NCBI GenBank assembly: GCA_903887325.1 | Contig: CAISPG010000106.1 | Location: 1-63,472, forward strand | DNA from: an uncultured Burkholderiales bacterium | Lineage (GTDB): Bacteria > Pseudomonadota > Gammaproteobacteria > Burkholderiales > Burkholderiaceae_C | Length of the DNA stretch: 63,472 nucleotides | Direction of reading: 5' to 3' | Shown here: positions 52,944 through 62,479 of the stretch, piece by piece | How positions within the stretch are numbered: the stretch's first letter is position 1 | Layout: each line of letters starts with the position of its first letter | Notes under the pieces: model-generated | The model's input: only the letters and a program-made list of their open reading frames with translations | Told to the model about the DNA's origin: nothing | Database searches by the model: none | Program-made: the position numbers and the translations under genes

Positions 52944-53885
52944 ATGTCTGTGAGCGCTTCACCTGATCGCAGTGATGCATTGCCGCCGCTGGATGCGCGT
53001 GCTGCCGAACTTGCCGCCCGCAAAACCAGTCTTGCAGGCCCGGCCTGGTTGCAGGATGAAGTGGCGTCTCGCATGGCTCAGCGTTTGTCATTGATACGCA
53101 AAGCGCCTGCCAACTGGATTGATTGGCAACCCAGAACCGGCGGGCTGGCCTCATTGGCATTGGTGCAGTCGATATACCCCGAGGCTTGCGCCACAGTGTT
53201 GGAACCACATCCGGCAGATCTGCATTGGGTGACTCAAGCACAAAAAGCACCATGGTGGCGGATCTGGAACAGACCCAAAATGTCTTATGCGCCAGAGCCC
53301 GACGGCAAGGCTGGCATGGTCTGGAGCAATATGCTGTTGCATCAGCATGCACAACCTGAAGCCTTAATGAAAGACTGGTGTCAGGCCTTAGAGTCTAATG
53401 GTTTTGTGATGTTTTCCTGCCTCGGGCCGGACAGCTTGCAGGAGTTGCGCTCGCTTTACGTCGACTTGAAATGGCCGCCGCCGCACCACGCATTTACCGA
53501 TATGCACGACTGGGGCGACATGCTTTTGCAAGCCGGATTCGGCCAGCCTGTGATGGACATGGAACGCATCACATTGACTTATGCGACTGCGGATGCGGTT
53601 TTAAAAGACTTGCGGGCCTGGGGAAGAAATTTAGATCCCGGGCGATTTGGCTCACTTCGCGGGCGCAAGTGGTTTGAGCAACTCCGCAATGCGATGAATG
53701 CTCAACTGATTTCCCCCAAGCACGAGGGGCTTTTGATGCTGACTTTTGAAATTATTTACGGCCACGCTTTCAAGGCCGCGCCGGTGGCACGCGTACAAGA
53801 TGTGACGGTTGTCAGCCTGCAGCAGATGAAAAACATGATCTCGGCAGACAAAACGGGGCCCGTAGCTTCTGAATCCGGTGTCTAA
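52944..53885 (+). CDS. BioC-like methyltransferase, degenerate motif I
   Basis: A 313-residue class I methyltransferase-like protein related to BioC, which methylates malonyl-thioester to start biotin synthesis. The N-terminal arginine-rich segment DEVASRMAQRLSLIRKAP and the later FVMFSCLGPDSLQELRSLY and HDWGDMLLQAGFGQPVMD fit the family. Motif I, normally a Gly-rich loop, reads NWIDWQPRTGGLA, and the acidic residue is in TVLEPHPAD. Weak conservation of the cofactor loop means true methyltransferase activity is uncertain. No other bio gene is near. Confidence 0.72.
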   Translation: MSVSASPDRSDALPPLDARAAELAARKTSLAGPAWLQDEVASRMAQRLSLIRKAPANWIDWQPRTGGLASLALVQSIYPEACATVLEPHPADLHWVTQAQKAPWWRIWNRPKMSYAPEPDGKAGMVWSNMLLHQHAQPEALMKDWCQALESNGFVMFSCLGPDSLQELRSLYVDLKWPPPHHAFTDMHDWGDMLLQAGFGQPVMDMERITLTYATADAVLKDLRAWGRNLDPGRFGSLRGRKWFEQLRNAMNAQLISPKHEGLLMLTFEIIYGHAFKAAPVARVQDVTVVSLQQMKNMISADKTGPVASESGV

Positions 53886-53934
53886 GTATTTGCGTAAATA
53901 TTTCCTCTGTTGAGCAGCAAGCTTCGCGTCAGGC

Positions 53935-53959
53935 TTTGACAGCTTGTCCGTTGCTACAA
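53935..53959 (+). promoter_or_regulatory. possible ctaC promoter
   Basis: TTGACA lies at 53936-53941 and TACAAT at 53955-53960, near the only space before ctaC. The 13-base spacing is shorter than the usual 17, so if real the -35 would be weak or unused. Confidence 0.25.
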
Positions 53960-54004
53960 TCTTGTGGTTTAGCGCATGAATTTTCCTGTCGGATCTTTAC
54001 AAAC

Positions 54005-55168
54005 ATGATGAACCACATTCTCAAAAAACTGGAAACAGCCCTCTTGGCTCTCGCAGCCTATGGCGCAACTGCCGCTTGGGCCGTCAACGATTTGCCGGGC
54101 GGCCCTGCTGTCAGACAACTCAATTTGCACCCCCCTGTCACCAAAATCGCTGAGGAACAGGTCTGGCTGCACTGGTTCATGATGATTATTTGCACGGTCA
54201 TTTTTGCGGCGGTGTTCGGTGTCATGTTCTATTCCATCTGGAAACACCGCAAATCGGTGGGCCACAAGGCTGCCAACTTCCATGAATCAGTCAAAGTGGA
54301 AATCGCCTGGACAGTTATTCCGTTTGTTATTGTGATTCTGATGGCCTTGCCTGCTACAAAGGCTGTGGTTGCCAGCAAGGACACCTCTAACGCCGATCTC
54401 ACCATCAAAGCCACTGGTCAGCAGTGGAAATGGAGTTATGACTACATCAAGGGTGAAGGAGAGGGCATAGGCTTTGTCTCTACACTGGATAACGCTCAGC
54501 GCGAGATGTCCAACTCCGGCAAGCCTGAACCGACCGACGACTACCTGTTGAAAGTTGACAACCCGCTGGTCGTGCCTGTAGGTAAAAAAATCCGCATCAT
54601 CACCACTTCGACTGACGTTATCCATTCGTTTGCCGTGAATTCATTTGGTATCAAGCAGGATGCGATTCCCGGCTTTGTGCGTGACACCTGGTTCCGCGCA
54701 GAGAAAACCGGCGATTTCCACGGCCAGTGCCAAGAGTTGTGCGGCAAAGAACACGCTTACATGCCAATCCATGTCAAGGTTGTGACCGCCGAGGAATACA
54801 CCGCTTGGGTGGCTGTTGAGAATAAAAAACTGGCTGCTAAACAGGACGATCCGACCAAGGTCTGGACGCTGGCCGAATTAACCCAAAAAGGCGAAAAAAT
54901 TTACACCGCCAATTGCCAGGTTTGTCACCAGCCCAATGGCAAGGGCGCAGGTCCCATCAAGCCTTTGGACGGCGCTGCCGTGGTGCTCGACGCGGATGTC
55001 ACCAAACAAATCAAGGTTTTGCTCAATGGTCAAAATAACGCCATGCCAGCCTGGAAACAACTCAGCGATTCTGAAATCGCTGCTGTGATCAGTTTCACTA
55101 AAAACAACTGGTCGAACAAAACCGGTCAGATGGTTCAGCCTGCCGATGTGCACGCAGCCCGTCAATAA
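54005..55168 (+). CDS. ctaC: cytochrome c oxidase subunit II with cytochrome c domain
   Basis: A 387-residue subunit. A signal peptide is followed by two membrane helices (about residues 60-82 and 100-120) and a CuA domain with ligands in DVIHSF and HGQCQELCGKEHAYM. The C-terminal 90 residues form a fused cytochrome c with CQVCHQ and a Met in NNAMPAWKQ. It takes electrons from soluble cytochromes to the haem a/a3-CuB core. It is the first gene of the oxidase block, 25 bp before ctaD. Confidence 0.95.
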   Translation: MMNHILKKLETALLALAAYGATAAWAVNDLPGGPAVRQLNLHPPVTKIAEEQVWLHWFMMIICTVIFAAVFGVMFYSIWKHRKSVGHKAANFHESVKVEIAWTVIPFVIVILMALPATKAVVASKDTSNADLTIKATGQQWKWSYDYIKGEGEGIGFVSTLDNAQREMSNSGKPEPTDDYLLKVDNPLVVPVGKKIRIITTSTDVIHSFAVNSFGIKQDAIPGFVRDTWFRAEKTGDFHGQCQELCGKEHAYMPIHVKVVTAEEYTAWVAVENKKLAAKQDDPTKVWTLAELTQKGEKIYTANCQVCHQPNGKGAGPIKPLDGAAVVLDADVTKQIKVLLNGQNNAMPAWKQLSDSEIAAVISFTKNNWSNKTGQMVQPADVHAARQ

Positions 55169-55193
55169 ATCCCCAGATTTCTAAGGAACCCAC

Positions 55194-56825
55194 ATGAGCG
55201 CAGTTCTTGATCCCCACGGCCACGGTGCAGCTGACCACGGACACGATGACCACCACGGAGCACCACACGGCTGGAGACGCTGGGTGTATGCCACCAATCA
55301 CAAAGACATCGGCACGCTGTATCTGCTGTTTGCTTTCACCATGTTCATCATCGGCGGCATATTGGCCTTGTTGATCCGCGCCGAGTTGTTCCAACCCGGT
55401 TTGCAATTCGTCAACCCTGAGTTGTTCAATCAATTCACCACCATGCACGGTCTGATCATGGTGTTCGGTGCCATCATGCCGGCCTTTGTCGGCTTTGCCA
55501 ACTGGATGGTGCCATTGCAAATTGGCGCTGCTGACATGGCTTTTGCCCGCATGAACAATTTCAGTTTCTGGTTGATGATTCCTGCTGCTGTCATGCTGGC
55601 CGGTTCTTTCTTCATGCCCGGCGGCGCACCTGCTGCCGGCTGGACCATTTACGCGCCCTTGACTCTGCAAATGGGCCCGTCCATGGACGCAGCTATTTTT
55701 GCACTGCATATTCTGGGTGCGAGTTCCATCATGGGCTCGATCAACATCATCGTCACCATCTTGAATATGCGCGCTCCCGGCATGACACTGATGAAGATGC
55801 CAATGTTTACCTGGACCTGGTTGATCACTGCTTATTTGTTGATTGCTGTCATGCCTGTGCTGGCCGGTGCCATCACCATGACTTTGACCGATCGCCATTT
55901 CGGCACTACTTTCTTTAACCCCGCCGGCGGCGGTGACCCGGTGATGTACCAGCATATTTTCTGGTTCTTCGGACACCCTGAGGTCTACATCATGATTTTG
56001 CCGGCCTTCGGCATCGTCAGCCAGATCGTGCCTGCGTTCTCGCGCAAGAAATTGTTCGGTTATGCCTCCATGGTGTACGCCACCTCATCGATTGCTATTT
56101 TGTCTTTCATCGTCTGGGCGCATCACATGTACACCACTGGCATGCCGGTGACCGGACAGTTATTTTTCATGTACGCCACCATGCTGATTTCGATACCTAC
56201 CGGCGTCAAGGTCTTCAACTGGATTGCCACCATGTGGCGCGGCTCCATGTCTTTTGAAACCCCCATGCTGTTTGCAGTTGGTTTCATCTTTGTGTTCTCC
56301 ATGGGTGGTTTCACTGGACTCATTCTGTCCATGGCTCCCATCGATTTGCAATTGCAGGACGGTTATTACGTAGTGGCTCACTTCCACTATGTGCTGGTGG
56401 CAGGTTCGCTGTTTGCCATGTTCGCTGGTTATTACTACTGGGCCCCTAAGTGGACAGGCGTGATGTACAACGAAACACGCGGCAAAATCCATTTCTGGTG
56501 GACGCTGATTTCATTCAACGTGACCTTCTTCCCCATGCACTTCCTGGGATTGGCTGGCATGCCGCGTCGTTACGCTGACTACCCTATGCAGTTTGCTGAT
56601 TTCAACGCATTGGCCTCGGTTGGCGCTTTCACCTTTGGTTTTGCCCAAGTCTTCTTCTTCTTCTTCATTGTCCTGCCCACCATGCGCGGCAAAGGCGAAC
56701 CAGCTCCCCAGCGTCCCTGGGAAGGAGCCGAAGGTCTTGAATGGGAAGTGCCTTCACCTGCACCTTTCCACACTTTTGAAACACCGCCCAAGCTCAACAA
56801 TGATGCAACTCGCATCGTTGCCTGA
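55194..56825 (+). CDS. ctaD: cytochrome c oxidase subunit I
   Basis: A 543-residue core subunit with 12 helices. His ligands and channel residues are visible: HGLIMVFGAIMPAF, FWFFGHPEVYIMILPAFG with the Tyr-His crosslink helix, WAHHMYTTGM for CuB, and VVAHFHYVLVAGS for haems a and a3. It reduces oxygen to water and pumps protons. The N-terminus carries a His/Asp-rich segment GHGAADHGHDDHHG not essential for the core. It follows ctaC directly. Confidence 0.97.
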   Translation: MSAVLDPHGHGAADHGHDDHHGAPHGWRRWVYATNHKDIGTLYLLFAFTMFIIGGILALLIRAELFQPGLQFVNPELFNQFTTMHGLIMVFGAIMPAFVGFANWMVPLQIGAADMAFARMNNFSFWLMIPAAVMLAGSFFMPGGAPAAGWTIYAPLTLQMGPSMDAAIFALHILGASSIMGSINIIVTILNMRAPGMTLMKMPMFTWTWLITAYLLIAVMPVLAGAITMTLTDRHFGTTFFNPAGGGDPVMYQHIFWFFGHPEVYIMILPAFGIVSQIVPAFSRKKLFGYASMVYATSSIAILSFIVWAHHMYTTGMPVTGQLFFMYATMLISIPTGVKVFNWIATMWRGSMSFETPMLFAVGFIFVFSMGGFTGLILSMAPIDLQLQDGYYVVAHFHYVLVAGSLFAMFAGYYYWAPKWTGVMYNETRGKIHFWWTLISFNVTFFPMHFLGLAGMPRRYADYPMQFADFNALASVGAFTFGFAQVFFFFFIVLPTMRGKGEPAPQRPWEGAEGLEWEVPSPAPFHTFETPPKLNNDATRIVA

Positions 56826-56849
56826 GACTGTTGACGCAAGCCCGGCCCC

Positions 56850-56963
56850 ATGACACCTGAACAGAAAAAAAATAACCTGAAACTGGGGCTGATACTTGCT
56901 TCAACTGCTCTGCTGTTTTTTCTAGGCATTGTTGTCAAGATCACTTTTCTCACTCAAAGCTGA
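56850..56963 (+). CDS. small cytochrome oxidase assembly-type membrane protein
   Basis: A 37-residue protein with one membrane helix (LGLILASTALLFFLGIVVKI) between charged ends. It fits the tiny proteins often called cytochrome oxidase small assembly protein and found between ctaD and ctaG in Burkholderiales. No role is proven. The stop is 2 bp before the ctaG start, so it is likely co-translated. Confidence 0.8.
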   Translation: MTPEQKKNNLKLGLILASTALLFFLGIVVKITFLTQS

Positions 56964-56965
56964 AA

Positions 56966-57580
56966 ATGAGCTTCGGTCTTCGCATTGACAATCTGCGCAT
57001 GCTGCGAAAGCTTGTGGTCGTGGCTCTAGGCATGTTCGGTTTCGGCTATGCATTGGTGCCGATGTACAAGGCCATTTGCGAGATCACCGGTGTCAACATA
57101 TTGGCATTGGGTGAAAAGGAATTGCCCGGTTCAGGCAATGCCAGGCTTGAGAGTGTGAAAAATACTCAGGTTGACACCAGTCGCACCATCACGGTTGAGT
57201 TTGATGCCAACGCACGCGGCCCCTGGCATTTCAAACCTATGCAAAGCTCAGTGCAAGTACACCCGGGTGAATTGACCACGGTAATGTACGAATTTCAAAA
57301 TGTGCAAAACCGCACCATGTCTGCACAAGCCATTCCCAGTTATGCGCCGCATGAAGCTGCCGCGTATTTCAATAAGGTCGAATGTTTTTGCTTTAACCAG
57401 TACACACTGGCGCCCGGTGAGAAAAAACAGTGGCCGGTGGTGTTTGTGGTTGACTCGAAATTGGCCAAAAATGTGAACACTATCACTTTGTCATATACCT
57501 TTTTTGAGGTGGGCAGCAAAACACCGCCGGCACCTTCTGGTACTGTTTCTTTAATTGGCGAACAGAAAGCCGGTGTATGA
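56966..57580 (+). CDS. ctaG: cytochrome c oxidase assembly protein CtaG/Cox11
   Basis: A 204-residue copper chaperone that delivers CuB to subunit I. An N-terminal helix (residues about 10-30) anchors it, and the periplasmic domain has the copper Cys pair in VECFCFNQYTLAPGE. Other family stretches are YKAICEITGVN and GPWHFKPMQSSVQVHPGE. It is followed, with a 4-base overlap, by the DUF2970 gene. Confidence 0.95.
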   Translation: MSFGLRIDNLRMLRKLVVVALGMFGFGYALVPMYKAICEITGVNILALGEKELPGSGNARLESVKNTQVDTSRTITVEFDANARGPWHFKPMQSSVQVHPGELTTVMYEFQNVQNRTMSAQAIPSYAPHEAAAYFNKVECFCFNQYTLAPGEKKQWPVVFVVDSKLAKNVNTITLSYTFFEVGSKTPPAPSGTVSLIGEQKAGV

Positions 57581-57804
57581 GCAGCGAACCTGTAGTGATG
57601 GACAAACCTTTGCAGGTAAAGAAGCCTTTATGGCGCGCCATCGTTGCCGTGTCATGGTCGTTCATAGGCATTCGAAAGAACAGTGAGTTTCAAGAAGATT
57701 TGTCGCAAATCACGCCCTTACATATTCTCGGCGTTGGCTTTGTGGCAGGTTTATTGTTTGTGATCGGATTGATTGTTGTGGTCAATCTGGTGGTTGCGAA
57801 ATAA
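57577..57804 (+). CDS. DUF2970 membrane protein
   Basis: A 75-residue protein with one or two hydrophobic stretches (LWRAIVAVSWSFIGIRK and ITPLHILGVGFVAGLLFVIG) and the family segment SFIGIRKNSEFQEDL. DUF2970 proteins occur inside betaproteobacterial cytochrome oxidase clusters; no function is known. It overlaps ctaG and lies 11 bp before ctaE. Confidence 0.85.
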   Translation: MSSEPVVMDKPLQVKKPLWRAIVAVSWSFIGIRKNSEFQEDLSQITPLHILGVGFVAGLLFVIGLIVVVNLVVAK

Positions 57805-57815
57805 AAGGAGTCGAG

Positions 57816-58697
57816 ATGAGCAGCACATCCCATGGCGTCAAGCCTTATTACTTTGTCCCTGAGCCTTCCCGCCATCCGGCGGTGGCCGCATTGGGTTTGT
57901 TTTTTGTCATCTTCGGAGCCAGCCAGTGGGTCAATGATGTCAGCTGGGGCAAATATTCCGTGCTTCTAGGTTTGGCCATCTGGTTGACTGTGTTGTTTCA
58001 ATGGTTCAGCCAATCGATTTCCGAGAGCGAGTCTGGACAGTATGGCCGCAAAGTTGAACTCTCTTTCCGCTGGAGCATGAGCTGGTTTATCTTTTCTGAA
58101 GTGATGTTTTTCGGTGCCTTTTTCTCCGCCTTGTGGTGGGCCCGTGTGCATTCTGTTCCAGCGCTGGGTAACTTGGACAATTCATTGCTGTGGCCCGGTT
58201 TCAAAGCCGCATGGCCCACCGTTGTCGCAGGCGCAACGGCTTCCCCCGGCGGCATCATCGAACCATTCCAAACCATGACGCCTTTCTGGCTACCTACGAT
58301 CAACACTGCATTGCTGTTGAGCTCGGGCGTGACATTGACGATTGCTCACCATGCGCTGTTGGAAAATCACCGCGCCAAAACCATTCAGTTCATGTGGCTC
58401 ACAGTGTTGCTGGGAGTGGTTTTCCTGGGTGTACAGGGTTATGAGTATTTCCATGCTTATCATGAGATGAATTTGAAGCTCAGCTCAGGCGTATACGGCT
58501 CCACCTTCTTCATGCTGACCGGTTTTCATGGTTTTCACGTGTTTGTCGGCATGCTGATGTTGTTCTTTATTACACTGCGTTTGCAAAAAGGGCACTTCTC
58601 CGCTGATCACCATTTCGGATTTGAAGGTGCCGCCTGGTACTGGCACTTTGTGGATGTGGTCTGGCTGGGCTTGTACATCCTGGTCTACTGGCTCTGA
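57816..58697 (+). CDS. ctaE: cytochrome c oxidase subunit III
   Basis: A 293-residue subunit with seven helices. Family segments are the conserved Glu in FIFSEVMFFGAFFSALWW, GVTLTIAHHALLENHRA and GFHGFHVFVGMLMLFF with the final HFGFEGAAWYWHFVDVVWL. Subunit III stabilises the oxidase core. A ribosome-binding site AAAGGAG precedes the ATG. A terminator follows. Confidence 0.96.
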   Translation: MSSTSHGVKPYYFVPEPSRHPAVAALGLFFVIFGASQWVNDVSWGKYSVLLGLAIWLTVLFQWFSQSISESESGQYGRKVELSFRWSMSWFIFSEVMFFGAFFSALWWARVHSVPALGNLDNSLLWPGFKAAWPTVVAGATASPGGIIEPFQTMTPFWLPTINTALLLSSGVTLTIAHHALLENHRAKTIQFMWLTVLLGVVFLGVQGYEYFHAYHEMNLKLSSGVYGSTFFMLTGFHGFHVFVGMLMLFFITLRLQKGHFSADHHFGFEGAAWYWHFVDVVWLGLYILVYWL

Positions 58698-58711
58698 ACC
58701 GCCTCAGATGA

Positions 58712-58737
58712 AAAAGGGCCGCAATTGCGGCCTTTTT
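58712..58737 (+). terminator. intrinsic terminator after ctaE
   Basis: AAAAGGGCCGC (58712-58722) pairs with GCGGCCTTTTT (58727-58737) around AATT, with a T-rich tail. It closes the ctaCDGE unit and separates it from the next genes. Confidence 0.9.
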
Positions 58738-58758
58738 CTTTGAATGGCTGTATGCCGT

Positions 58759-58983
58759 TCAGGTTGGGGTCAAAGGAATACCGGTTGGTTGTACCCAGCC
58801 CATTTTCCAGGACAGCAAAATGCATAGGAACAAGACGATGGAGATACCTACCCTGAAAGCCAGCGCCCGCATCATGCGGCTGGACTTGGGTGCGCCTTCA
58901 GCGTCGCCTCGCATCATGAAAAAAAATGCGGTCGCCAAGGCGGCCAATATGCCTAGAAATGCAATTGCAATAAGTATATTCAT
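58759..58983 (-). CDS. twin-transmembrane protein (DUF2909 type)
   Basis: A 74-residue protein with two helices (residues about 3-24 and 46-63) separated by RGDAEGAPKSSRMMRAL. It resembles DUF2909, a short family commonly lying between ctaE and surf1 in related bacteria, on the opposite strand. No role is established. It is divergent from surf1 with 15 bp between start codons. Confidence 0.78.
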   Translation of the reverse strand: MNILIAIAFLGILAALATAFFFMMRGDAEGAPKSSRMMRALAFRVGISIVLFLCILLSWKMGWVQPTGIPLTPT

Positions 58984-58998
58984 GGCGCAGATTATCCA

Positions 58999-59760
58999 GT
59001 GAATTCAACCCGTGCTTTCTTACCCGGTAAACCATGGTTTAGACAGCCGTGGCTGGTTTTTCTGGCGGCTGTGCTGGTTGCTGCTTTGACAGCACGACTG
59101 GGATTCTGGCAATTGTCCAGAGCAGAAGAAAAACGCGCTTTGCAGCAAGCTGTTGATGTGCAGACTGCGCTCACGCCGTTGCTCGCGCAGGACTTGTTGC
59201 AGGACACTAGCCTGTGGCAGCAAACACATAGGCGAGTGACCCTTGAGGGTCAGTGGCTGTCTGATAAGACGGTATATCTGGACAATCGGGTTCACCGCGG
59301 TCAATCCGGGTTTTGGGTGATGACGCCTTTGCGTTGGGCACCCGGTCAGGTGGTCTGGGTACAGCGCGGTTGGGTGGTGCGTGACGCCAGGGACGCAGCC
59401 AAGGCCGCGCCTGTGCTGACGCCGCAGTCCGGTTCTGTTATCACTGGCAGAATTGCAACCGGGCTGTCGCACATGGTGGAGTTGAAAAAAACTGAGAGTC
59501 CGGCCGGTTCATCAGGATTGACGATTCAAGCGAATCTGGATTTGTCTCAAATGCAAGCGATGGTCAGCGACAAGGTCACCGGTTTGCTGATACAGACTGA
59601 CGCAGACAGTGAAGGTTTGCGGCGTGACTGGTCGTTGGTAGGTGTGGGGCCGGAAAAAAACATGGCTTATGCCTTTCAATGGTTCGGCCTGAGCGCTTTA
59701 GTTACGCTGTTGTATGTATGGTTTCAATGGATAGGGCCGCTGCGTCATGCAAGAAAATAA
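58999..59760 (+). CDS. SURF1 family assembly factor
   Basis: A 253-residue inner-membrane protein. Two helices (about residues 17-34 and 226-245) flank a periplasmic part with the family elements RLGFWQLSRAEEKRAL, DNRVHRGQSGFWVMTPLRW and VWVQRGWV. SURF1 helps insert haem a into subunit I. The start is a GTG at 58999. It heads the second cta operon, which runs to sco. Confidence 0.93.
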   Translation: MNSTRAFLPGKPWFRQPWLVFLAAVLVAALTARLGFWQLSRAEEKRALQQAVDVQTALTPLLAQDLLQDTSLWQQTHRRVTLEGQWLSDKTVYLDNRVHRGQSGFWVMTPLRWAPGQVVWVQRGWVVRDARDAAKAAPVLTPQSGSVITGRIATGLSHMVELKKTESPAGSSGLTIQANLDLSQMQAMVSDKVTGLLIQTDADSEGLRRDWSLVGVGPEKNMAYAFQWFGLSALVTLLYVWFQWIGPLRHARK

Positions 59761-60442
59761 TCAAGAACAACACAAGCCACAAGCGCTGGGCTTGACGGTG
59801 TATGACCTGCCCGATCCTGTCTCGGTGGCAGACGGGGAAGCGCGCCGCACTGCCAGCGGTCGTCTGCGCATGTTGCTTGTCATGCTCATATGCGCTGCGC
59901 CTGTGATCGCTTCATACCTCACTTTTTACGTCATCAGACCGCAGTCTTCACGCAATTTCGGCGAACTGATTCAGCCTGTCAAATCCCTTCCGGCTATCCC
60001 CGTCACTACGCTGGACGGCAAGACCATAGACATGCAAAGCCTCAAAGGCCAATGGTTGTTGGTCAGCGTGTCTTCAGGTGCTTGCGCCATTGATTGCCAG
60101 AATACGCTGTTGTTTCAGCGGCAAATCCGCGCTTCTCTGGGCCGAGAAAAAGACCGTACCGACTGGGTCTGGTTCATCACAGATGACGAGCCAGTCGACG
60201 CCGCATTGAAATCAGGCATGATGGACGCGGTGATTTTGCGGATACCGCAAGCGCAATTGGCCACATGGCTGGCTCCTGCGCCCGGCCACGCATTGAATGA
60301 ACATTTGTACCTGGTTGATCCGCGAGGTGATTGGATGATGCGTTTCCCGGCCGGATTGACCATGGATCATGCGGCTATGTTGAAAAAAGACTGGGAGCGC
60401 TTGCTGCGCGCTTCAGCGTCATGGGACCAGTCAGGTCGTTAA
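59747..60442 (+). CDS. SCO-like membrane-anchored thioredoxin-fold protein
   Basis: A 231-residue protein. One helix at about residues 43-65 anchors a domain of thioredoxin type. It shows SGACAIDCQN, a C-x-x-x-C pair in the place where SCO proteins have their copper site, but no matching His near the end (LYLVDPRGDW). It could be a thiol-based assembly helper for the oxidase rather than a copper carrier. It overlaps surf1 by 14 bp. Confidence 0.72.
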   Translation: MQENNQEQHKPQALGLTVYDLPDPVSVADGEARRTASGRLRMLLVMLICAAPVIASYLTFYVIRPQSSRNFGELIQPVKSLPAIPVTTLDGKTIDMQSLKGQWLLVSVSSGACAIDCQNTLLFQRQIRASLGREKDRTDWVWFITDDEPVDAALKSGMMDAVILRIPQAQLATWLAPAPGHALNEHLYLVDPRGDWMMRFPAGLTMDHAAMLKKDWERLLRASASWDQSGR

Positions 60443-60447
60443 CCCGT

Positions 60448-61581
60448 ATGAATGAAGTCAGTCTGTTCAACATCGCGCCTTTGCTGCAGTTGCTTGCACT
60501 TGCAGTGCTGTTAGCCATTGCCCCCCTGAGCTGGGTCTGGATGAAAAACAGACACACTCAAGTCTCGCATCGCATGCGCCACCTGACGCTGATCACCTTG
60601 TTTCTGACTTTCGATCTGGTGCTGTTCGGTGCCTTTACCCGACTGACAGACTCCGGTTTGGGCTGCCCGGATTGGCCTGGCTGCTACGGGCACGCCAGCC
60701 CGGTGGGTGCAAGCCAAGCCATTGCGACAGCGCAATCAGCCATGCCTACAGGTCCTGTCACTTTGAAAAAATCCTGGATAGAAATGATTCACAGGTACCT
60801 GGCCATGCTGGTGGGCATTTTGATATTGACGCTGGCGGCTTTCACCTGGCGCACCGAGCGCAGTTTGTGGGTGTGGCCATCGCTCACGCTGGTCTGGGTG
60901 TGTGTGCAAGGGACATTCGGTGCGCTCACAGTGACCATGAAACTGTTTCCCTTGATTGTCACGCTGCATTTGCTGGGCGGCATGCTGTTGCTGGTGTTTT
61001 TGATGGTGCAACTCGTTCGTCAACGTCATGCCAACAATCACGCATCCTTACAAGCTGTACCGGTTTGGTTGTATCTGCTGACTTTGGCCTGTTTTCTGAG
61101 CGTTTTGATTCAAACAGGTTTGGGTGCCTGGGTTAGCAGCAATTACGCGGTGCTGGCCTGTGACACTTATCCGATGTGCCAGAACAGTTGGTGGCCTGAC
61201 ATGAACATGGACAAGGCCTTCGAGTTCTGGCGCGGCCTGGGTCTGGATGCAGACGGTCAGGCTTTGCCTTTCCAAGCATTGACCGCCATACACATGGTGC
61301 ATCGTTGGCATGCACTTTTACCAGCGCTTTTGCTGCTGTTGGTGGCGGCAGGCTGGTGGCATAGAGGTTTGAAAACGCCGGCGCGTCTGCTATCAGCCTT
61401 GTTATTGCTTCAGTTTGCCACCGGTATTTCAAACGCAGTGTTGGGCTGGCCGATGTTGGCCGCCTTGTTGCACACTGGCTCAGCGGCAGCTTTGTTGCTG
61501 GTTTTGACATGGACGCTGGCATCCACCCGGCCACGCCGTTCCGATCGCATTGCGGCTACCTTCAACAGACACATGCTATGA
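60448..61581 (+). CDS. ctaA: heme A synthase
   Basis: A 377-residue, eight-helix CtaA/Cox15 enzyme that converts haem O to haem A. The Cys pairs are in [12 protein letters not shown] and ACDTYPMCQ, and the haem-binding His residues in [27 protein letters not shown] and LLHTGSA. The ATG at 60448 has the family N-terminus. The stop overlaps the ctaB start (ATGA), so the two haem A enzymes are made together. Confidence 0.93.
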   Translation: MNEVSLFNIAPLLQLLALAVLLAIAPLSWVWMKNRHTQVSHRMRHLTLITLFLTFDLVLFGAFTRLTDSGLGCPDWPGCYGHASPVGASQAIATAQSAMPTGPVTLKKSWIEMIHRYLAMLVGILILTLAAFTWRTERSLWVWPSLTLVWVCVQGTFGALTVTMKLFPLIVTLHLLGGMLLLVFLMVQLVRQRHANNHASLQAVPVWLYLLTLACFLSVLIQTGLGAWVSSNYAVLACDTYPMCQNSWWPDMNMDKAFEFWRGLGLDADGQALPFQALTAIHMVHRWHALLPALLLLLVAAGWWHRGLKTPARLLSALLLLQFATGISNAVLGWPMLAALLHTGSAAALLLVLTWTLASTRPRRSDRIAATFNRHML

Positions 61582-62477
61582 AAAAGCTTTCCGAGTACAT
61601 GCCCTTGCGCTGGCAGCAGTTCAATGCCTTGACCAAACCCAGGGTGATCCAGCTGATTGTGTTTTGTGCCCTCATCGGCATGGTGCTGGCGGTGCCCGGT
61701 GTGCCTGGTCTGGCAGATATCAAGCTCGCCACCATTGCCTGTTTGGGTATCTGGCTGGTCTCTGGTGCTGCGGCCGCATTCAACTGCATCGTCGAGCAAG
61801 CGATTGACGCGCGCATGAAGCGCACCGCCTGGCGTCCGACGGCCAAAGGTGAACTCACAGACCGTGACACCTTGCTTTTCTCTGCTGTCTTGTGTGTGTT
61901 GGGTTCTGTGATTTTGTATGTCTGGGTCAACCCTTTGACCATGTGGCTGACCTTTGCCACCTTTGTTGGCTACGCCGTCATTTACACCGTGATTCTCAAG
62001 CCCTTGACACCGCAAAACATCGTCATAGGCGGCGCTTCAGGTGCGATGCCACCGGTGCTGGGTTGGGCCGCCATGACCGGCGAGGTAGGACCCGAAGCAC
62101 TGATTTTGTTCTTGATTATTTTTCTGTGGACACCGCCGCACTTCTGGGCTCTGGCGCTGTACCGGGTCGAGGATTACCGTAAATCGGGCTTGCCCATGCT
62201 GCCGGTGACGCACGGCAATGAGTTCACGCGCTTGCAGATATTGCTCTACACCATTGTCTTGCTGGCGGCTTGTCTCATGCCTTTTGTTTACCGCATGAGC
62301 GGCTGGTTTTACCTGGTCAGCGCTTTGATTTTGAGTCTGATGTTCTGTTGGTACGGTTGGGCCTTGTGGCGTCAGTATTCAGATGAGCTCGCGCGCAAGA
62401 CATTCAAGTTTTCATTGGTGCACCTGAGTCTGTTGTTTGCCGCATTCCTGATCGACCATTACATCCCCGGAAGTTAA
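61578..62477 (+). CDS. ctaB: protoheme IX farnesyltransferase
   Basis: A 299-residue membrane prenyltransferase making haem O from protohaem. The prenyl diphosphate site reads [20 protein letters not shown], with Glu in place of the first Asp as often in this group, and a second acidic region lies in [16 protein letters not shown]. It precedes sco by 2 bp. Product haem O is the substrate of ctaA. Confidence 0.94.
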   Translation: MKKLSEYMPLRWQQFNALTKPRVIQLIVFCALIGMVLAVPGVPGLADIKLATIACLGIWLVSGAAAAFNCIVEQAIDARMKRTAWRPTAKGELTDRDTLLFSAVLCVLGSVILYVWVNPLTMWLTFATFVGYAVIYTVILKPLTPQNIVIGGASGAMPPVLGWAAMTGEVGPEALILFLIIFLWTPPHFWALALYRVEDYRKSGLPMLPVTHGNEFTRLQILLYTIVLLAACLMPFVYRMSGWFYLVSALILSLMFCWYGWALWRQYSDELARKTFKFSLVHLSLLFAAFLIDHYIPGS

Positions 62478-62479
62478 AA

